NCBI GenBank assembly: GCA_964480915.1
Contig: CAYZRS010000012.1
Location: 1 to 64,000 of the forward strand
DNA: 64,000 bases
From: CAWGCE01 sp964480915
Lineage (GTDB): Bacteria; Planctomycetota; Planctomycetia; Pirellulales; Pirellulaceae
Reading direction: 5' to 3'
Under the pieces are notes generated by a model that searched no databases, was not told the DNA's origin, and worked only from the letters and a program-made list of their open reading frames with translations. The translations under genes and the position numbers were made by a program. Positions within the stretch are counted from its first letter, which is position 1, and every line of letters starts with the position of its first letter. Shown here in pieces: positions 27,019 to 36,379 of this stretch.

Positions 27019-27311
27019 ACCACGTCACGTAGCCGAGTCTGTCCTCAGACTCGGGCGGTCAAAGACCGCACACGCAAAATCCATAAAGCACCGACGCTGT
27101 GAGACGACCGAGAGAAACAAAGGGTCGGGAGTCTTTTTCGTAGTGCACGCGTTCCATCACCAATCAGCACCGACCCGAAAAAGACTCCCGACCCTCTACG
27201 CGCCGACCCTTCACGCACCACCAAAGACCACCTGCAGTTTTGTTGTAGCCCTGAAGCTTTGTGACGACTGCTTCGCAGTCTGTCCGTCTGGGGACAGACG
27301 GACCTACGTGA
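27019..27311. repeat. last copy of the inverted-repeat element
   Basis: This matches 26553-26845 through its whole length as far as I can compare by eye, including all the internal hairpins. It ends in CTACGTGA followed by unique sequence, so its right terminal repeat is 9 of 10 bases. The dgkA stop codon lies only 5 bases further on. Confidence 0.88.
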
Positions 27312-27315
27312 AGCG

Positions 27316-27687
27316 CTAAATCACTTGAGGTAGAAACACGATGAGACCCACAATCGCGGCGAAGATCGAAGCGACAAGCACAGCCCCGCTCGCCATATCG
27401 AGCGCCCTTCCCAAATCACGATTCTCGGTCCGGTCAATCGTCTTGGCCATCGTTTCTAAACAACTGTTGAACAACTCGGCAGAAAGCACCAACCCACAAC
27501 ACAGCAGCACCAAACACCACTGAGTCGCTTCCAGGCGGAAAATGGCGGCGGCCGCCAAAACAGCGAACAGCATGATGAAATGAACGAGGAAACTGGATTG
27601 GCCACGGACGCCGTCGCCAATACCGCGAAACGCATGGGAGAACTTCGCCAACCAACCACCGCTGGGGCGGTATTCTTGTTTCGACAT
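27316..27687 (-). CDS. dgkA: diacylglycerol kinase / undecaprenol kinase DgkA
   Basis: This is a 123-residue membrane enzyme with three helices that phosphorylates diacylglycerol or undecaprenol. The signature AELFNSCLETMAKTIDR followed by GRALDMASGAVLVA matches the E-N-x-E...D-x-G-S-A-A active site of the DgkA family. The N-terminal KFSHAFRGIGDG is also typical of Gram-positive-like members. It starts 3 bases after the stop of the LptD-like gene, so it is translated from the same transcript. Its stop directly borders the repeat array. Confidence 0.92.
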   Translation of the reverse strand: MSKQEYRPSGGWLAKFSHAFRGIGDGVRGQSSFLVHFIMLFAVLAAAAIFRLEATQWCLVLLCCGLVLSAELFNSCLETMAKTIDRTENRDLGRALDMASGAVLVASIFAAIVGLIVFLPQVI

Positions 27688-27690
27688 GCT

Positions 27691-30600
27691 CTATTCCAAT
27701 CCTCTAGCGCCCGCTGGTGCGATCGGCGATCCGCCTACAAAGCCTCGATAAGAGAGCGGGAAGAAACGAGGTTCAATCGCGAAACCGAAACCGACGTTGT
27801 CACGGCTCTCGTCAACTCGGGCGCTGACCGTCACCAAGAACGATTCTCCGATGCGCGTAAGTTCGAACAGCTGACCTATGTTCCCGGTTTCACCAAAATC
27901 ATAGACGCCGGCCACGGTGCCGATCCACTTTTCGCTCATCCGATAATTGAGCGCCACGTTTAAGACATTGCTGTCAATTGGACCGCTGATCGAACGGAAA
28001 CCGGCAAACAGGCTGCCACGTTCAGGTCGACTGATATAGCCGCCCACGGTGAACATTTTTAGTCCATCGCCAAACGTATCGGCAAAACCGTCCGACATCA
28101 GCGTCAACCGGTCACCCAGATGCCAACGCCAATCGTAATTGAGCATGCCAATGACTTCGCCAAAATTATCACGATCGTCTTTCGGGAACAGGCTTCCTTC
28201 CACGTCGAGTGTCATCCAGTCGACGATGCGCTGCTGGCCTGGGAGTCCACGTTTCGTTTGCCATCGTTGGCGTGCGCCCATCCGCAGCAGCATCAGGTCG
28301 TCGGCCACCTCAGCACTGTGGGCCGTTACCCAGCTCTGCATCCCTGATCGGAAAGCGAAATGGCGCTCATCGAATCGAAGTGGCAATGCATCGTCAACGA
28401 AAGGTGCTCCGCCGAAGACGTCATCGATAAACCGTCGACGAAAATGTTCTTGCGAGTCGTCGTCCAGCTGGTCGTAGAGTGGCAACTGGTCAAAATTCTG
28501 GTCCGCGTCGGCCCACAAGAACTCTGCCTCGAAGACGATCTTGTGCGAAAGACCATTCACATTGAATAGTTCGCTTTGAATCGACGGATCCACTTTCCAC
28601 ATGGGCAGACTGGCTCGAACTCCGGCTTGTCCATAGAGCCGAGTCAAATCGTCGCCGTTAATATCTTCGCCCCAGTGCATCACATCGCCGAGCACATACG
28701 GGACGACTTTGGCAGCGCCCAGCTGGAATGGAACATCCAATTCGTGCCGCGCGCCAGCCCGGATACCATCACGTTCCACTTCCCACGGGAGCGGATTAAA
28801 CTTGGCCGCATCGACCGGATCAAGCGGGCGGTCGGCGACTTTCAAGTCAGCGTAGCCAACCTGTGAATGGCCATACCACGTTAAGCGATCGCTCCACAAA
28901 GACTGTCCCAATTGGAATTGATCGATTCGCGGATACCACTGCGTCTGGGTGAAGAAATCGTTCAACCGTACATCGGCAGCGATGTTCCATGAGCCGTTAT
29001 CGACGAGTCGCTTAATTTCAACGCCGGTCGCTTGATCTTTCCACTGATCCCATTCCGATTCGTAATACTGCTCAAGGAAATTTCGATCGCTAATGAAGCC
29101 TGCTTCGGCCGTGATTTGGTACCCACCGGGCGTCCGCTGCCGATGTTGCCAAAGTAGCCGCCCGCGAACGTCTTCCTCGGGGACCAGAGCGCGACGATCG
29201 GCACCCAGGTTATCGAGTCCATCCTCGTCGATGCCCCAAGCGTCGAAGTAGCCTCGCGTCGGCCCCTCGATCTGGAAGAAACGATCAAGGTCGTACGTCA
29301 CATCGGTGCCCACTCCCCAACCACGTCGGCTGAGATAGTCTAGCGTGCCGTTCCATTCGACACCCGGCACACGTCCGCTCAAACCGCTCAATCGTCCCAG
29401 GTCGAGCCCCGTTCCAATCTGCGTCCCGAAGACTCGGTCACGATTCACACGGACTCGGTTGATCAACGTCGAAGGTCGAGTCAAATCGGTGGCAAGTGTT
29501 GGCCAATAGAAGACCGGCAAACCGCCCACGAAGACTCGATTGTTGCGACTGACTGCTAGCCGTTGTTTACTGGACACGGGCCCACCCGTAATCGGATCGA
29601 ACAGCGGCGCGCCGGTAAACGGATCGATGAATGGCTGGTCAACCTCTTCGTAATTCAGCTCTCCCGCTTGAAACCAGTACCGAGGCACACCGAGGCGACT
29701 GCTGGTGACGGCCGCACCATTGGCTTGAAATTTCCCACTGCCGATCTGACGCAGCACGGCAGCTTTCAGCCGGACGAGCCCCTGATATTCGGGCACCGGC
29801 GACAGCAGCTCCGCATCCAACACGACACCCGATTCTTGCTGGACGTTGTAGTACATGCTGTTGGCGTAAATGACTCGTTCACCCTGTCGGAAGACGATGT
29901 TGCCTTCCAAGTAGAGTTCGTACTGCCGTGAGCTGTTCTCGCCCCCATCGACGAGTGGCGATTCGCCCGTATTCGGTGTCCAAATCACCAATCGATCGGT
30001 CGAAATATCGAGCGGCCCCAGAACCGGGTCGCCCGAAATCAGAATGTTCACACCCGAATTGATGATCGCAATTTGTTCTTGGCCATCCAGAGATGGAAAC
30101 CACTGAAACTGTATCCTCACGTCGCCCCGTTTCGAAATCTTGATACTGCGATTCACGGGCTGCGCCGGCGCACCGACCGTTGGCCCAGGTAGAAACGGCG
30201 GCATCTGGCCCCCGCCGGTTTGGGGAGCAACGAACTGGGCTAGTGAGACCTTGCTGGGAGGAGCTGGCTCGAGGGCAATCAAAGCTCGCTGATAAAGCGC
30301 CGGCATTTTGTCGGGCTGCTGGTCAGCGATTGGGAACGGTAAGTCGATCGGTTGGGGAGAGCTGAACGTGCCAACCCATTGAGGAACCGCTTGCGTCGCG
30401 TTCGCAGAACCCGCATCCAAATCCAAAACCGATCCGTTCTCTACATAGAGCTGGATTTTGTGAGGCCGCAGTCCGAATGCAGGAGCCGACTGAAGCCATA
30501 TGACGCCCCGTTCACCCTGAACTCGCTTGGTGCCTTGTTGTAATTCAAACGGACGGTCGAGCAGCAGGACTTGACGCGTTCCCTCTTGCCAACGCACAGC

Positions 30601-30813
30601 GCTTTCGGCTCGCACCTGAATCGGTGCGGTTGGCACCAGTGCGGATAACTCTTCCGCCGAGGCGCGACAAAGTGGAAACCACGTGAGCAGCAAGAAAATC
30701 AGGCGAGCAGAAAGGTGACTCGACTTGGCGCGACTCGCCCACTGACGAAATCGGCGCAGCGCAAGCGGCGGCACCACCGAGTGCGGTGGCGCTCCTGAAC
30801 GATTCAGGTTCAC
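27691..30813 (-). CDS. LptD/OstA-like outer-membrane protein
   Basis: This is a protein of about 1040 residues with an exported N-terminus (basic stretch, then RLIFLLLTWFPLCRASAEE), an OstA-like region (DISTDRLVIWT, ELYLEGNIVFRQGERVIYANSMYYN) and a C-terminal beta-barrel. LPVFYWPTLATDLTRPST and AEAGFISDRNFLEQYYESEWD are typical of LptD, the lipopolysaccharide exporter of the outer membrane. A frame stays open up to a TTG at 30975, but a sigma-70-like promoter overlaps that segment, so translation must begin later; GTG 30813 and 30777 are candidates, and I use 30813 without firm support. It is the first gene of a pair with dgkA. Confidence 0.8.
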   Translation of the reverse strand: MNLNRSGAPPHSVVPPLALRRFRQWASRAKSSHLSARLIFLLLTWFPLCRASAEELSALVPTAPIQVRAESAVRWQEGTRQVLLLDRPFELQQGTKRVQGERGVIWLQSAPAFGLRPHKIQLYVENGSVLDLDAGSANATQAVPQWVGTFSSPQPIDLPFPIADQQPDKMPALYQRALIALEPAPPSKVSLAQFVAPQTGGGQMPPFLPGPTVGAPAQPVNRSIKISKRGDVRIQFQWFPSLDGQEQIAIINSGVNILISGDPVLGPLDISTDRLVIWTPNTGESPLVDGGENSSRQYELYLEGNIVFRQGERVIYANSMYYNVQQESGVVLDAELLSPVPEYQGLVRLKAAVLRQIGSGKFQANGAAVTSSRLGVPRYWFQAGELNYEEVDQPFIDPFTGAPLFDPITGGPVSSKQRLAVSRNNRVFVGGLPVFYWPTLATDLTRPSTLINRVRVNRDRVFGTQIGTGLDLGRLSGLSGRVPGVEWNGTLDYLSRRGWGVGTDVTYDLDRFFQIEGPTRGYFDAWGIDEDGLDNLGADRRALVPEEDVRGRLLWQHRQRTPGGYQITAEAGFISDRNFLEQYYESEWDQWKDQATGVEIKRLVDNGSWNIAADVRLNDFFTQTQWYPRIDQFQLGQSLWSDRLTWYGHSQVGYADLKVADRPLDPVDAAKFNPLPWEVERDGIRAGARHELDVPFQLGAAKVVPYVLGDVMHWGEDINGDDLTRLYGQAGVRASLPMWKVDPSIQSELFNVNGLSHKIVFEAEFLWADADQNFDQLPLYDQLDDDSQEHFRRRFIDDVFGGAPFVDDALPLRFDERHFAFRSGMQSWVTAHSAEVADDLMLLRMGARQRWQTKRGLPGQQRIVDWMTLDVEGSLFPKDDRDNFGEVIGMLNYDWRWHLGDRLTLMSDGFADTFGDGLKMFTVGGYISRPERGSLFAGFRSISGPIDSNVLNVALNYRMSEKWIGTVAGVYDFGETGNIGQLFELTRIGESFLVTVSARVDESRDNVGFGFAIEPRFFPLSYRGFVGGSPIAPAGARGLE

Positions 30814-30946
30814 GATTCCGTAGAACAAACGAACGATCTGAGTTTCGACCCACTTCCTTGTGGGCCCTCCCTTCGTCCCCCCGAAGGCGCCAGGCCTGAC
30901 TTGCAAACTGTGGCGAGAAAAGAACTTAAGACAAGTTAGGTCGCGG

Positions 30947-30975
30947 ATTATAGGGAGCCGCAATTGGCAGAACAA
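30947..30975 (-). promoter_or_regulatory. sigma-70-like promoter of the LptD-like gene
   Basis: On the minus strand, TTGTTC (30975-30970) is followed after 17 bases by a consensus TATAAT (30952-30947). Transcription would begin near 30940, about 130 bases before the proposed GTG start. Confidence 0.6.
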
Positions 30976-31249
30976 GGCAGATCGACGCTTCTTTTCGGTT
31001 GCCTAACCCATTGCAAACAAGCGACTTACGGAAAGCCGTCCGCGATCCATCAAGGCGCGGCGGAAGGTGGCATTGCCAGCATTTTACGAATCTGGTGACA
31101 TTCGTCACGTTAAAAGGATCACTCGCTGAGCAGTATTCGCTGCGGGGCGCCGATTCCAAACCTACTCTTTCCCATGCGGTCTCCACTTAGCGCACGCACA
31201 TTTGGAACGACCGATACGACCCAACCGCGGGATTGCCGCACCGAGAAGT

Positions 31250-33535
31250 ATGACCAAGTACCACCGCATCGCCGCCTTCTTGATTCGCTATCGACTCGCC
31301 CTGTTGATCGCAGGCGGGCTGACTGCGTCCGCACTGTTCGTCCCATCGTCTTGGGTCGTCATGGATCGCAGTATCGAAAAAATGTTTGCGGCCGATGATC
31401 CGGTCGTCGTTCCTTTTCAAGAACTCAAACGGACTTTTGGCGGCAACGAAGTCGTCATGGCCGTTTACGACGATCCGCAACTTTTCCAAGACGACGAAGC
31501 GGGCATCAACCGACTGACGGCAATCCGAAAGCGGCTTGATGCCTTGCCGGGTGTGAAAGGTGTGTTGAGTATCGACTTACCGATCGGGCCACGCGTCGTC
31601 GATCAGACGACCGGTGTACCGGCCAATGTCCGACGCATGTTCGAAGGCTATACGCACGGCGCCGACAATCGCACAACTTGCGTCGCGTGCATGCTGTACC
31701 CGCAAAACGAAACAACGATTTCGCACGACCAGACGGTCGCCGACATTCGCGCCGTGATGCACGATTTACCGGACGGGCTGGAGCCGGGCATCGTGGCCGG
31801 TGAGCCGGTGATGATTTCCGACGCTTTCGGTTTCATGATGGCCGACGGGCGACGGCTCGAAATCGCCACCACGGTCCTATTGGGATTGGCGATCCTCATC
31901 TGCTTCCGCAGTGTCCGCTGGGTGATCATCCCAATCTTGGTGGTCCAGTTAGCTTTGCTCCTGACCAACGGCATTCTGGGTTTGGCTCGTATCGAAGTCA
32001 GTATGGTCAGTTCGACCTTCACCGCCGTCATTACCGTGATTGGCATCGCGACGGTAGTCCACATCATTTGCCGTTTCCGCGAAGCGCGTGACTTAGGCCG
32101 CACACCGATCATGTCACTCACTTGGGCGACGACCATTTTGGCGGGACCGATCTTCTGGGCCTGTGTTACCGACGCGGTGGGCTTCAGTTCCCTGATGGCC
32201 TCCCAGGTCACCCCGATTCGCGATTTTGGCATGATGCTGGCGATTGGCTCGATGATGGTCCTCGTCAGCGTAGCGGTGATCGTACCGGCCTTAACGTTGT
32301 TTGGGCGAAGCGATTCCGACCCGAAACAGGCTTGGGGCGAAGGCCATCTGGATCGGCAATTGGCGGCGCTGGCCGAGTTCGTCCAACGGCGTTCGCTGCT
32401 GGTCGCGCTGCTGACCGTGTTGATCGCTGCGGTCTCGATTTACGGTATCCGTTGGACGCGGATTGAAAGTGACTTTACGAAAAATTTCCGAGCATCGACT
32501 TCGATCGCTCAGTCCTACCAATTGGTTGAGGAAAAACTGGGTGGCGCCGGCATCTGGGACATTGTGATTCCCGCTCCAGATCTGTTGGACTGGGACTATA
32601 TTCGCAAAGTGCTCGTACTAGAAAACACACTCCGCACCGAAGTGGTCCTCAAGCGCGAAGATGGCACCGAAGAACCGGGACTGACGAAAGTGCTCAGCTT
32701 GGCCGATGCGATCGTCGGAGTGTCGCCGACCAATCTGACTCGGACGCGCTACAAACGTCTTCGTAACGTCTTCATTTCGGCCGGGATGAAAACGATGCGA
32801 TCGTCGATCCCCGTGTTTTATGACGCGCTCTACGTGCAAGATAAAGAAGACGAATCCAAGCACTGGTTCCGCATCATGCTCCGTTCAAACGAACAGCTGC
32901 CGACCGAAGACAAACAGGCAATCATCGCGCAAGTGCGCGACATCACCGAGAACACCTTCGCCGGTGCCGAAATCAGCGGATACTACGTCATGCTCACGCA
33001 GTTGATCGAGAGCATCCTCAAGGATCAATGGCGCACGTTCGCTGTCGCATCGGTCGGTATTATCGTGACGATGGTGCTGGCACTCGGTAGCCTGCGACTC
33101 GCTCTGATGGCGATGTTTCCAAACGTGATTCCGATCCTCATGCTCAACGGCTTGATGGGCTGGTGCGGGCTCGCCGTGAACATGGGAGCCGCCATGATCG
33201 CCGCCGTATCGATCGGACTTTCGATCGACGGATCGATTCACTACCTGATGGCATTCCGCCGTGCCCGTGCGGCAGGACAATCGGTGCACGATGCGCTCAA
33301 CGAAGTCCAGCGATCCGTCGGTCGGGCAATGGTGTTTTCGACACTGGCACTGGTGGTCGGTTTCTTGGCGATGGCCGACAGCCAATTCATCCCAACCATC
33401 TACTTCGGTGTGCTGGTAAGCATTGCCATGCTGGGCGGATTGCTGGGGAATCTAATTTGGCTGCCCCTGCTGCTGAAGTACTTTGCACCTCGCCAGCAGA
33501 ATGAGTCCGATGTGGTGATCTCTGAAGCGGCCTAA
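31250..33535 (+). CDS. MMPL/RND-superfamily transporter
   Basis: This is a 761-residue polytopic membrane protein. One membrane segment near the N-terminus is followed by a periplasmic domain, a bundle of about five helices (from ATTVLLGLAILICFRSVRWV to VSVAVIVPALTLFG), a second helix at about 380-400, a second periplasmic domain and a second five-helix bundle near the C-terminus. This duplicated 1+5 plan is that of RND exporters of the MMPL/HpnN type, which move lipids or hopanoids by proton exchange. The start at ATG 31250 has GAGAAG just upstream; a TTG at 31202 is in frame. It is divergent from the LptD-like gene, which suggests envelope lipid traffic. Confidence 0.88.
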   Translation: MTKYHRIAAFLIRYRLALLIAGGLTASALFVPSSWVVMDRSIEKMFAADDPVVVPFQELKRTFGGNEVVMAVYDDPQLFQDDEAGINRLTAIRKRLDALPGVKGVLSIDLPIGPRVVDQTTGVPANVRRMFEGYTHGADNRTTCVACMLYPQNETTISHDQTVADIRAVMHDLPDGLEPGIVAGEPVMISDAFGFMMADGRRLEIATTVLLGLAILICFRSVRWVIIPILVVQLALLLTNGILGLARIEVSMVSSTFTAVITVIGIATVVHIICRFREARDLGRTPIMSLTWATTILAGPIFWACVTDAVGFSSLMASQVTPIRDFGMMLAIGSMMVLVSVAVIVPALTLFGRSDSDPKQAWGEGHLDRQLAALAEFVQRRSLLVALLTVLIAAVSIYGIRWTRIESDFTKNFRASTSIAQSYQLVEEKLGGAGIWDIVIPAPDLLDWDYIRKVLVLENTLRTEVVLKREDGTEEPGLTKVLSLADAIVGVSPTNLTRTRYKRLRNVFISAGMKTMRSSIPVFYDALYVQDKEDESKHWFRIMLRSNEQLPTEDKQAIIAQVRDITENTFAGAEISGYYVMLTQLIESILKDQWRTFAVASVGIIVTMVLALGSLRLALMAMFPNVIPILMLNGLMGWCGLAVNMGAAMIAAVSIGLSIDGSIHYLMAFRRARAAGQSVHDALNEVQRSVGRAMVFSTLALVVGFLAMADSQFIPTIYFGVLVSIAMLGGLLGNLIWLPLLLKYFAPRQQNESDVVISEAA

Positions 33536-33581
33536 ATCGGGCGAGATTGGTTGAGCGCGGACCGAATGGGTCCGCCGGTTG

Positions 33582-33700
33582 CAAATCTGAAATCTGAAAT
33601 CTGAAATCTGAAATCTGAAATCTGAAATCTCAAATCTCAAATCTCAAATCTCAAATCTCAAATCTCAAATCTCAAATCTCAAATTTGAAATTTGAAATTT
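33582..33700. repeat. heptanucleotide tandem array, 17 units
   Basis: Seventeen 7-base units in homogeneous blocks: 1 CAAATCT, 6 GAAATCT, 7 CAAATCT, 1 CAAATTT and 2 GAAATTT. It fills the space between two convergent genes, 46 bases after the transporter stop and 20 bases before the DUF4159 stop. A related array lies at 38472-38590. No protein is encoded. Confidence 0.97.
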
Positions 33701-33720
33701 GAAACTCCAGCTCCTTCCGA

Positions 33721-36108
33721 CTACTGCTGCAGCGCATAGAGAATAATGTTAATCCCCAACCTAGCGGCATCCTCCGCGACGTAGCCGGTACAGTCGAGCG
33801 ACGCGTGATTCTCCATCGCGCAACTAATGTCGAACGGCGAAAAGAGGACGACGAAGTTGCCGTCGATTTCGAGTCCTTCCAGCACCGGTGACACCTCTTC
33901 GATATTCGCTTCGAGTGGCCGATCGACCTGCCGCGATTCGGTTTTCCGCAAGCGTACTTGCTTCAATTCAAAACCACGAAACTCGTCCGTAAACAGCTCG
34001 TGATCGTTGGGCACTCGTTTCCATTCACTATCAGGGAATATTTCTTGCATCTCACTGCGAAACGCATCGGCGAACGGCTTGCTGGCGCAAATGGCATCCC
34101 CAAATATGATGCCACCGTTTTTCACAAATTGTGACAGCCCTTTACGATCTTCTACGCTCCAGCGAAATGCGCGACGGCCGTGAATGAACAGGAGCGGATA
34201 ATCTGGCAATCCGGCATCGCTCGGCGACAACAGTTGCCTCGCCATACTGACTCGCAAACCGGCTTGATTCTGCGCAATGCGCAACAGATTCACCAGCGCC
34301 GCCGGCGCGTCATCACTGCCACCTCCGTGCTGCAGCTTTCCAATATAAAGCGAGCCGCGCTGGAGTGATTCGTCTTCTTCCGACGAAGCGATGGGGACCG
34401 GCATGTCAAGCTTGTCACGCAACTCGCGCCCCGTCGCATAGGCTAGCACATTGGCACCAATCCCCAGCACATTCTCGATCTCCCGACGAATCGGTTCGGG
34501 GTAAACCTGACCATTCTCTTTGGCCAGTTCCCAGTAGCAACCCAAACCGTCCGGACAGTAGACGACACTGGTGCGGCAACAGGTTTCTAAGCCATAAAGG
34601 GGTCTCACGAACTCTTTGTCGATTCTTTTTTGAGCGTGCCAGACCGGATGGTCCGGGGGCAGCAAGCGCAAGGGCGCATCGGGAAATAGTTCGGCCATCA
34701 ATTTTCGAAATTGTTCATCAAAAGCGCCGCCGTCGCAGCACGATTCGACAAACAGGAATCCGCCCTGATCGACGTATTTCTTGAGCATCCGCTTTTTCAT
34801 TTCCGTCAGCGCGATTCGTTTACTGGCCGAAATGAACAGCACGGGCGTCTGCAGCAAATCCTCAACGCTGGCCGAATCGAAATTGATGGTTTGCCACGTC
34901 AACGGCCTCTTCCACAGTCGTTCGACGTAAGGCGTTAGATTGGCGATGTCACTACGATGTCGGGCCCAATTGTCAGTGAGCGAATGCTGCAACTTGGAAA
35001 CCACCACCGGCCGGCGTCCTTTGGACAGGAAGAGCACCGACAGCGCCGTGGAAATCGTGGGATTGCGACTGCTGCCCATCCAGAACCCGCGCAGCTTGTC
35101 TTGGGTATCGACCAGTACTTCGGCGCCTTCTCGGTACCAGTCATGATCACCGATGAACCGACGGCCCCCCATGCGACCGACTCGCTCCAAGCCATACATG
35201 TAGTAGTGATACCAATTCTGGCTATTGACCTTACCGGCTGACGGATTGGAACGCACCGAGAAATTCTTATCGAGCCAGCGAAATCCGAGTTCAATCGATT
35301 CGATCGGCTCGTGCCTTCCGCAACACAACACGCGACCATTTTTTACGGCGGCGTCGCCACGCAGCAGGTTCTTGGCGCAGATAAGTAAGGATGAGAGCCC
35401 AGCACAGGTCATACTGCCGGACCCGGCCAAGGTTCGATAACCCCAGGAACCATCTTTACGTTGATTCTGATGCCAGTATCGTGCCGCCAACTCCCACGTC
35501 TTGGGACTGACGAAGACGCCCACCTGTTGCGCTTCGTGCAGCGCCAACACAGCAAACTGTGAATTGGATTGATCGGGCGAACCACGACCGCCTCCCGCCG
35601 AGTAGCTCCAACCTCCGGGTGTCGGCTTGCCCCGCACTTGGGCGCTTTCCAACCACTCTGCATTGCGACGTATCAGCAGTCGGTCTTGCTCTGGCTCTGC
35701 GACACAAAAGACCATGGTCTGCAGCGAAGTCGCGTAGACCATTTTCGGATTACCCAACTTTCGCAAATAGTCGAGCGCCGCGGCGACGGACGGATCGTCG
35801 GGCGATTCGCCCGCATTGAGTAGCGCCAAGACACATAGCGAAGTCACACCGCCCGGTTGCTGATGCGCATCGGTCCAACCACCCGTCTTCGGATTTTGTT
35901 CCTGTTTGATGAAGTCGACTCCGCGACGAATCGACTCGCGGACTTGGTCGGCCGTAATTTGAGCCGAAACTGGGCCACTACAAGCAAGGAAGATCAGTGA
36001 AACCAAGATGCAACCCAGCGGCGACTGGCCGGCATTCGCCGACTGTCGTCGCATCGCTTGGGCAGTCCTTAGGCAGGCTTTCATACTAACCGTCTCATGG
36101 CTCGACAA
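33721..36108 (-). CDS. exported DUF4159 protein with terpene-cyclase-like repeats
   Basis: This is a 795-residue protein with a signal sequence (LGCILVSLIFLACSGPVSAQ). Residues about 55-380 hold alpha/alpha-toroid repeats like those of squalene-hopene cyclase and prenyltransferases (GGWTDAHQQPGG, GGWSYSAGGG, DGSWGYRTLAGSGSMTCAGL); the cyclase DxDD acid motif is not visible, so catalysis is doubtful. The C-terminal half carries two amidotransferase-like DUF4159 modules (VDQGGFLFVESCCDGGAF and VKNGGIIFGDAICA). The start is uncertain: ATG 36108 or ATG 36084. It is divergent from the moxR operon; DUF4159 genes commonly sit beside MoxR/DUF58/BatA genes, so a joint envelope function is likely. Confidence 0.85.
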   Translation of the reverse strand: MSSHETVSMKACLRTAQAMRRQSANAGQSPLGCILVSLIFLACSGPVSAQITADQVRESIRRGVDFIKQEQNPKTGGWTDAHQQPGGVTSLCVLALLNAGESPDDPSVAAALDYLRKLGNPKMVYATSLQTMVFCVAEPEQDRLLIRRNAEWLESAQVRGKPTPGGWSYSAGGGRGSPDQSNSQFAVLALHEAQQVGVFVSPKTWELAARYWHQNQRKDGSWGYRTLAGSGSMTCAGLSSLLICAKNLLRGDAAVKNGRVLCCGRHEPIESIELGFRWLDKNFSVRSNPSAGKVNSQNWYHYYMYGLERVGRMGGRRFIGDHDWYREGAEVLVDTQDKLRGFWMGSSRNPTISTALSVLFLSKGRRPVVVSKLQHSLTDNWARHRSDIANLTPYVERLWKRPLTWQTINFDSASVEDLLQTPVLFISASKRIALTEMKKRMLKKYVDQGGFLFVESCCDGGAFDEQFRKLMAELFPDAPLRLLPPDHPVWHAQKRIDKEFVRPLYGLETCCRTSVVYCPDGLGCYWELAKENGQVYPEPIRREIENVLGIGANVLAYATGRELRDKLDMPVPIASSEEDESLQRGSLYIGKLQHGGGSDDAPAALVNLLRIAQNQAGLRVSMARQLLSPSDAGLPDYPLLFIHGRRAFRWSVEDRKGLSQFVKNGGIIFGDAICASKPFADAFRSEMQEIFPDSEWKRVPNDHELFTDEFRGFELKQVRLRKTESRQVDRPLEANIEEVSPVLEGLEIDGNFVVLFSPFDISCAMENHASLDCTGYVAEDAARLGINIILYALQQ

Positions 36109-36379
36109 GAATTTACGTCCGGCGGCAATCGTCCTGGTTCATCATTGCGGTGGTCCCGAATTTATACAACTCAGGCGCGATCGCGGTGCCTGGGGGCAAA
36201 CCTCGGCCGTTTTGCGCGTTGCCCCGCGACCTGTCTTGGTGACTTGGCCAGACTATTCCGATTATACGCCCGCAGTTACCCGATCCGATGCGACGTCTCC
36301 GTTGCTGCTAAAACGGTGCAGCGATAGAATCGATCGCGGTCAAGATTTTATTCGCGTAACGAACCGTTAGGGTTTAGTA

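Noticed and set aside
30814..30975. N-terminal extension of the LptD-like gene to a TTG start
   Set aside because: The TTG is part of the -35 box of a promoter whose -10 (TATAAT) lies in the same segment, so this stretch is upstream of the transcript start.
33452..33640. Frame with a repeating peptide across the heptamer array
   Set aside because: Periodic peptides arise from any 7-base repeat; it overlaps the transporter gene on the other strand and has no start signal.
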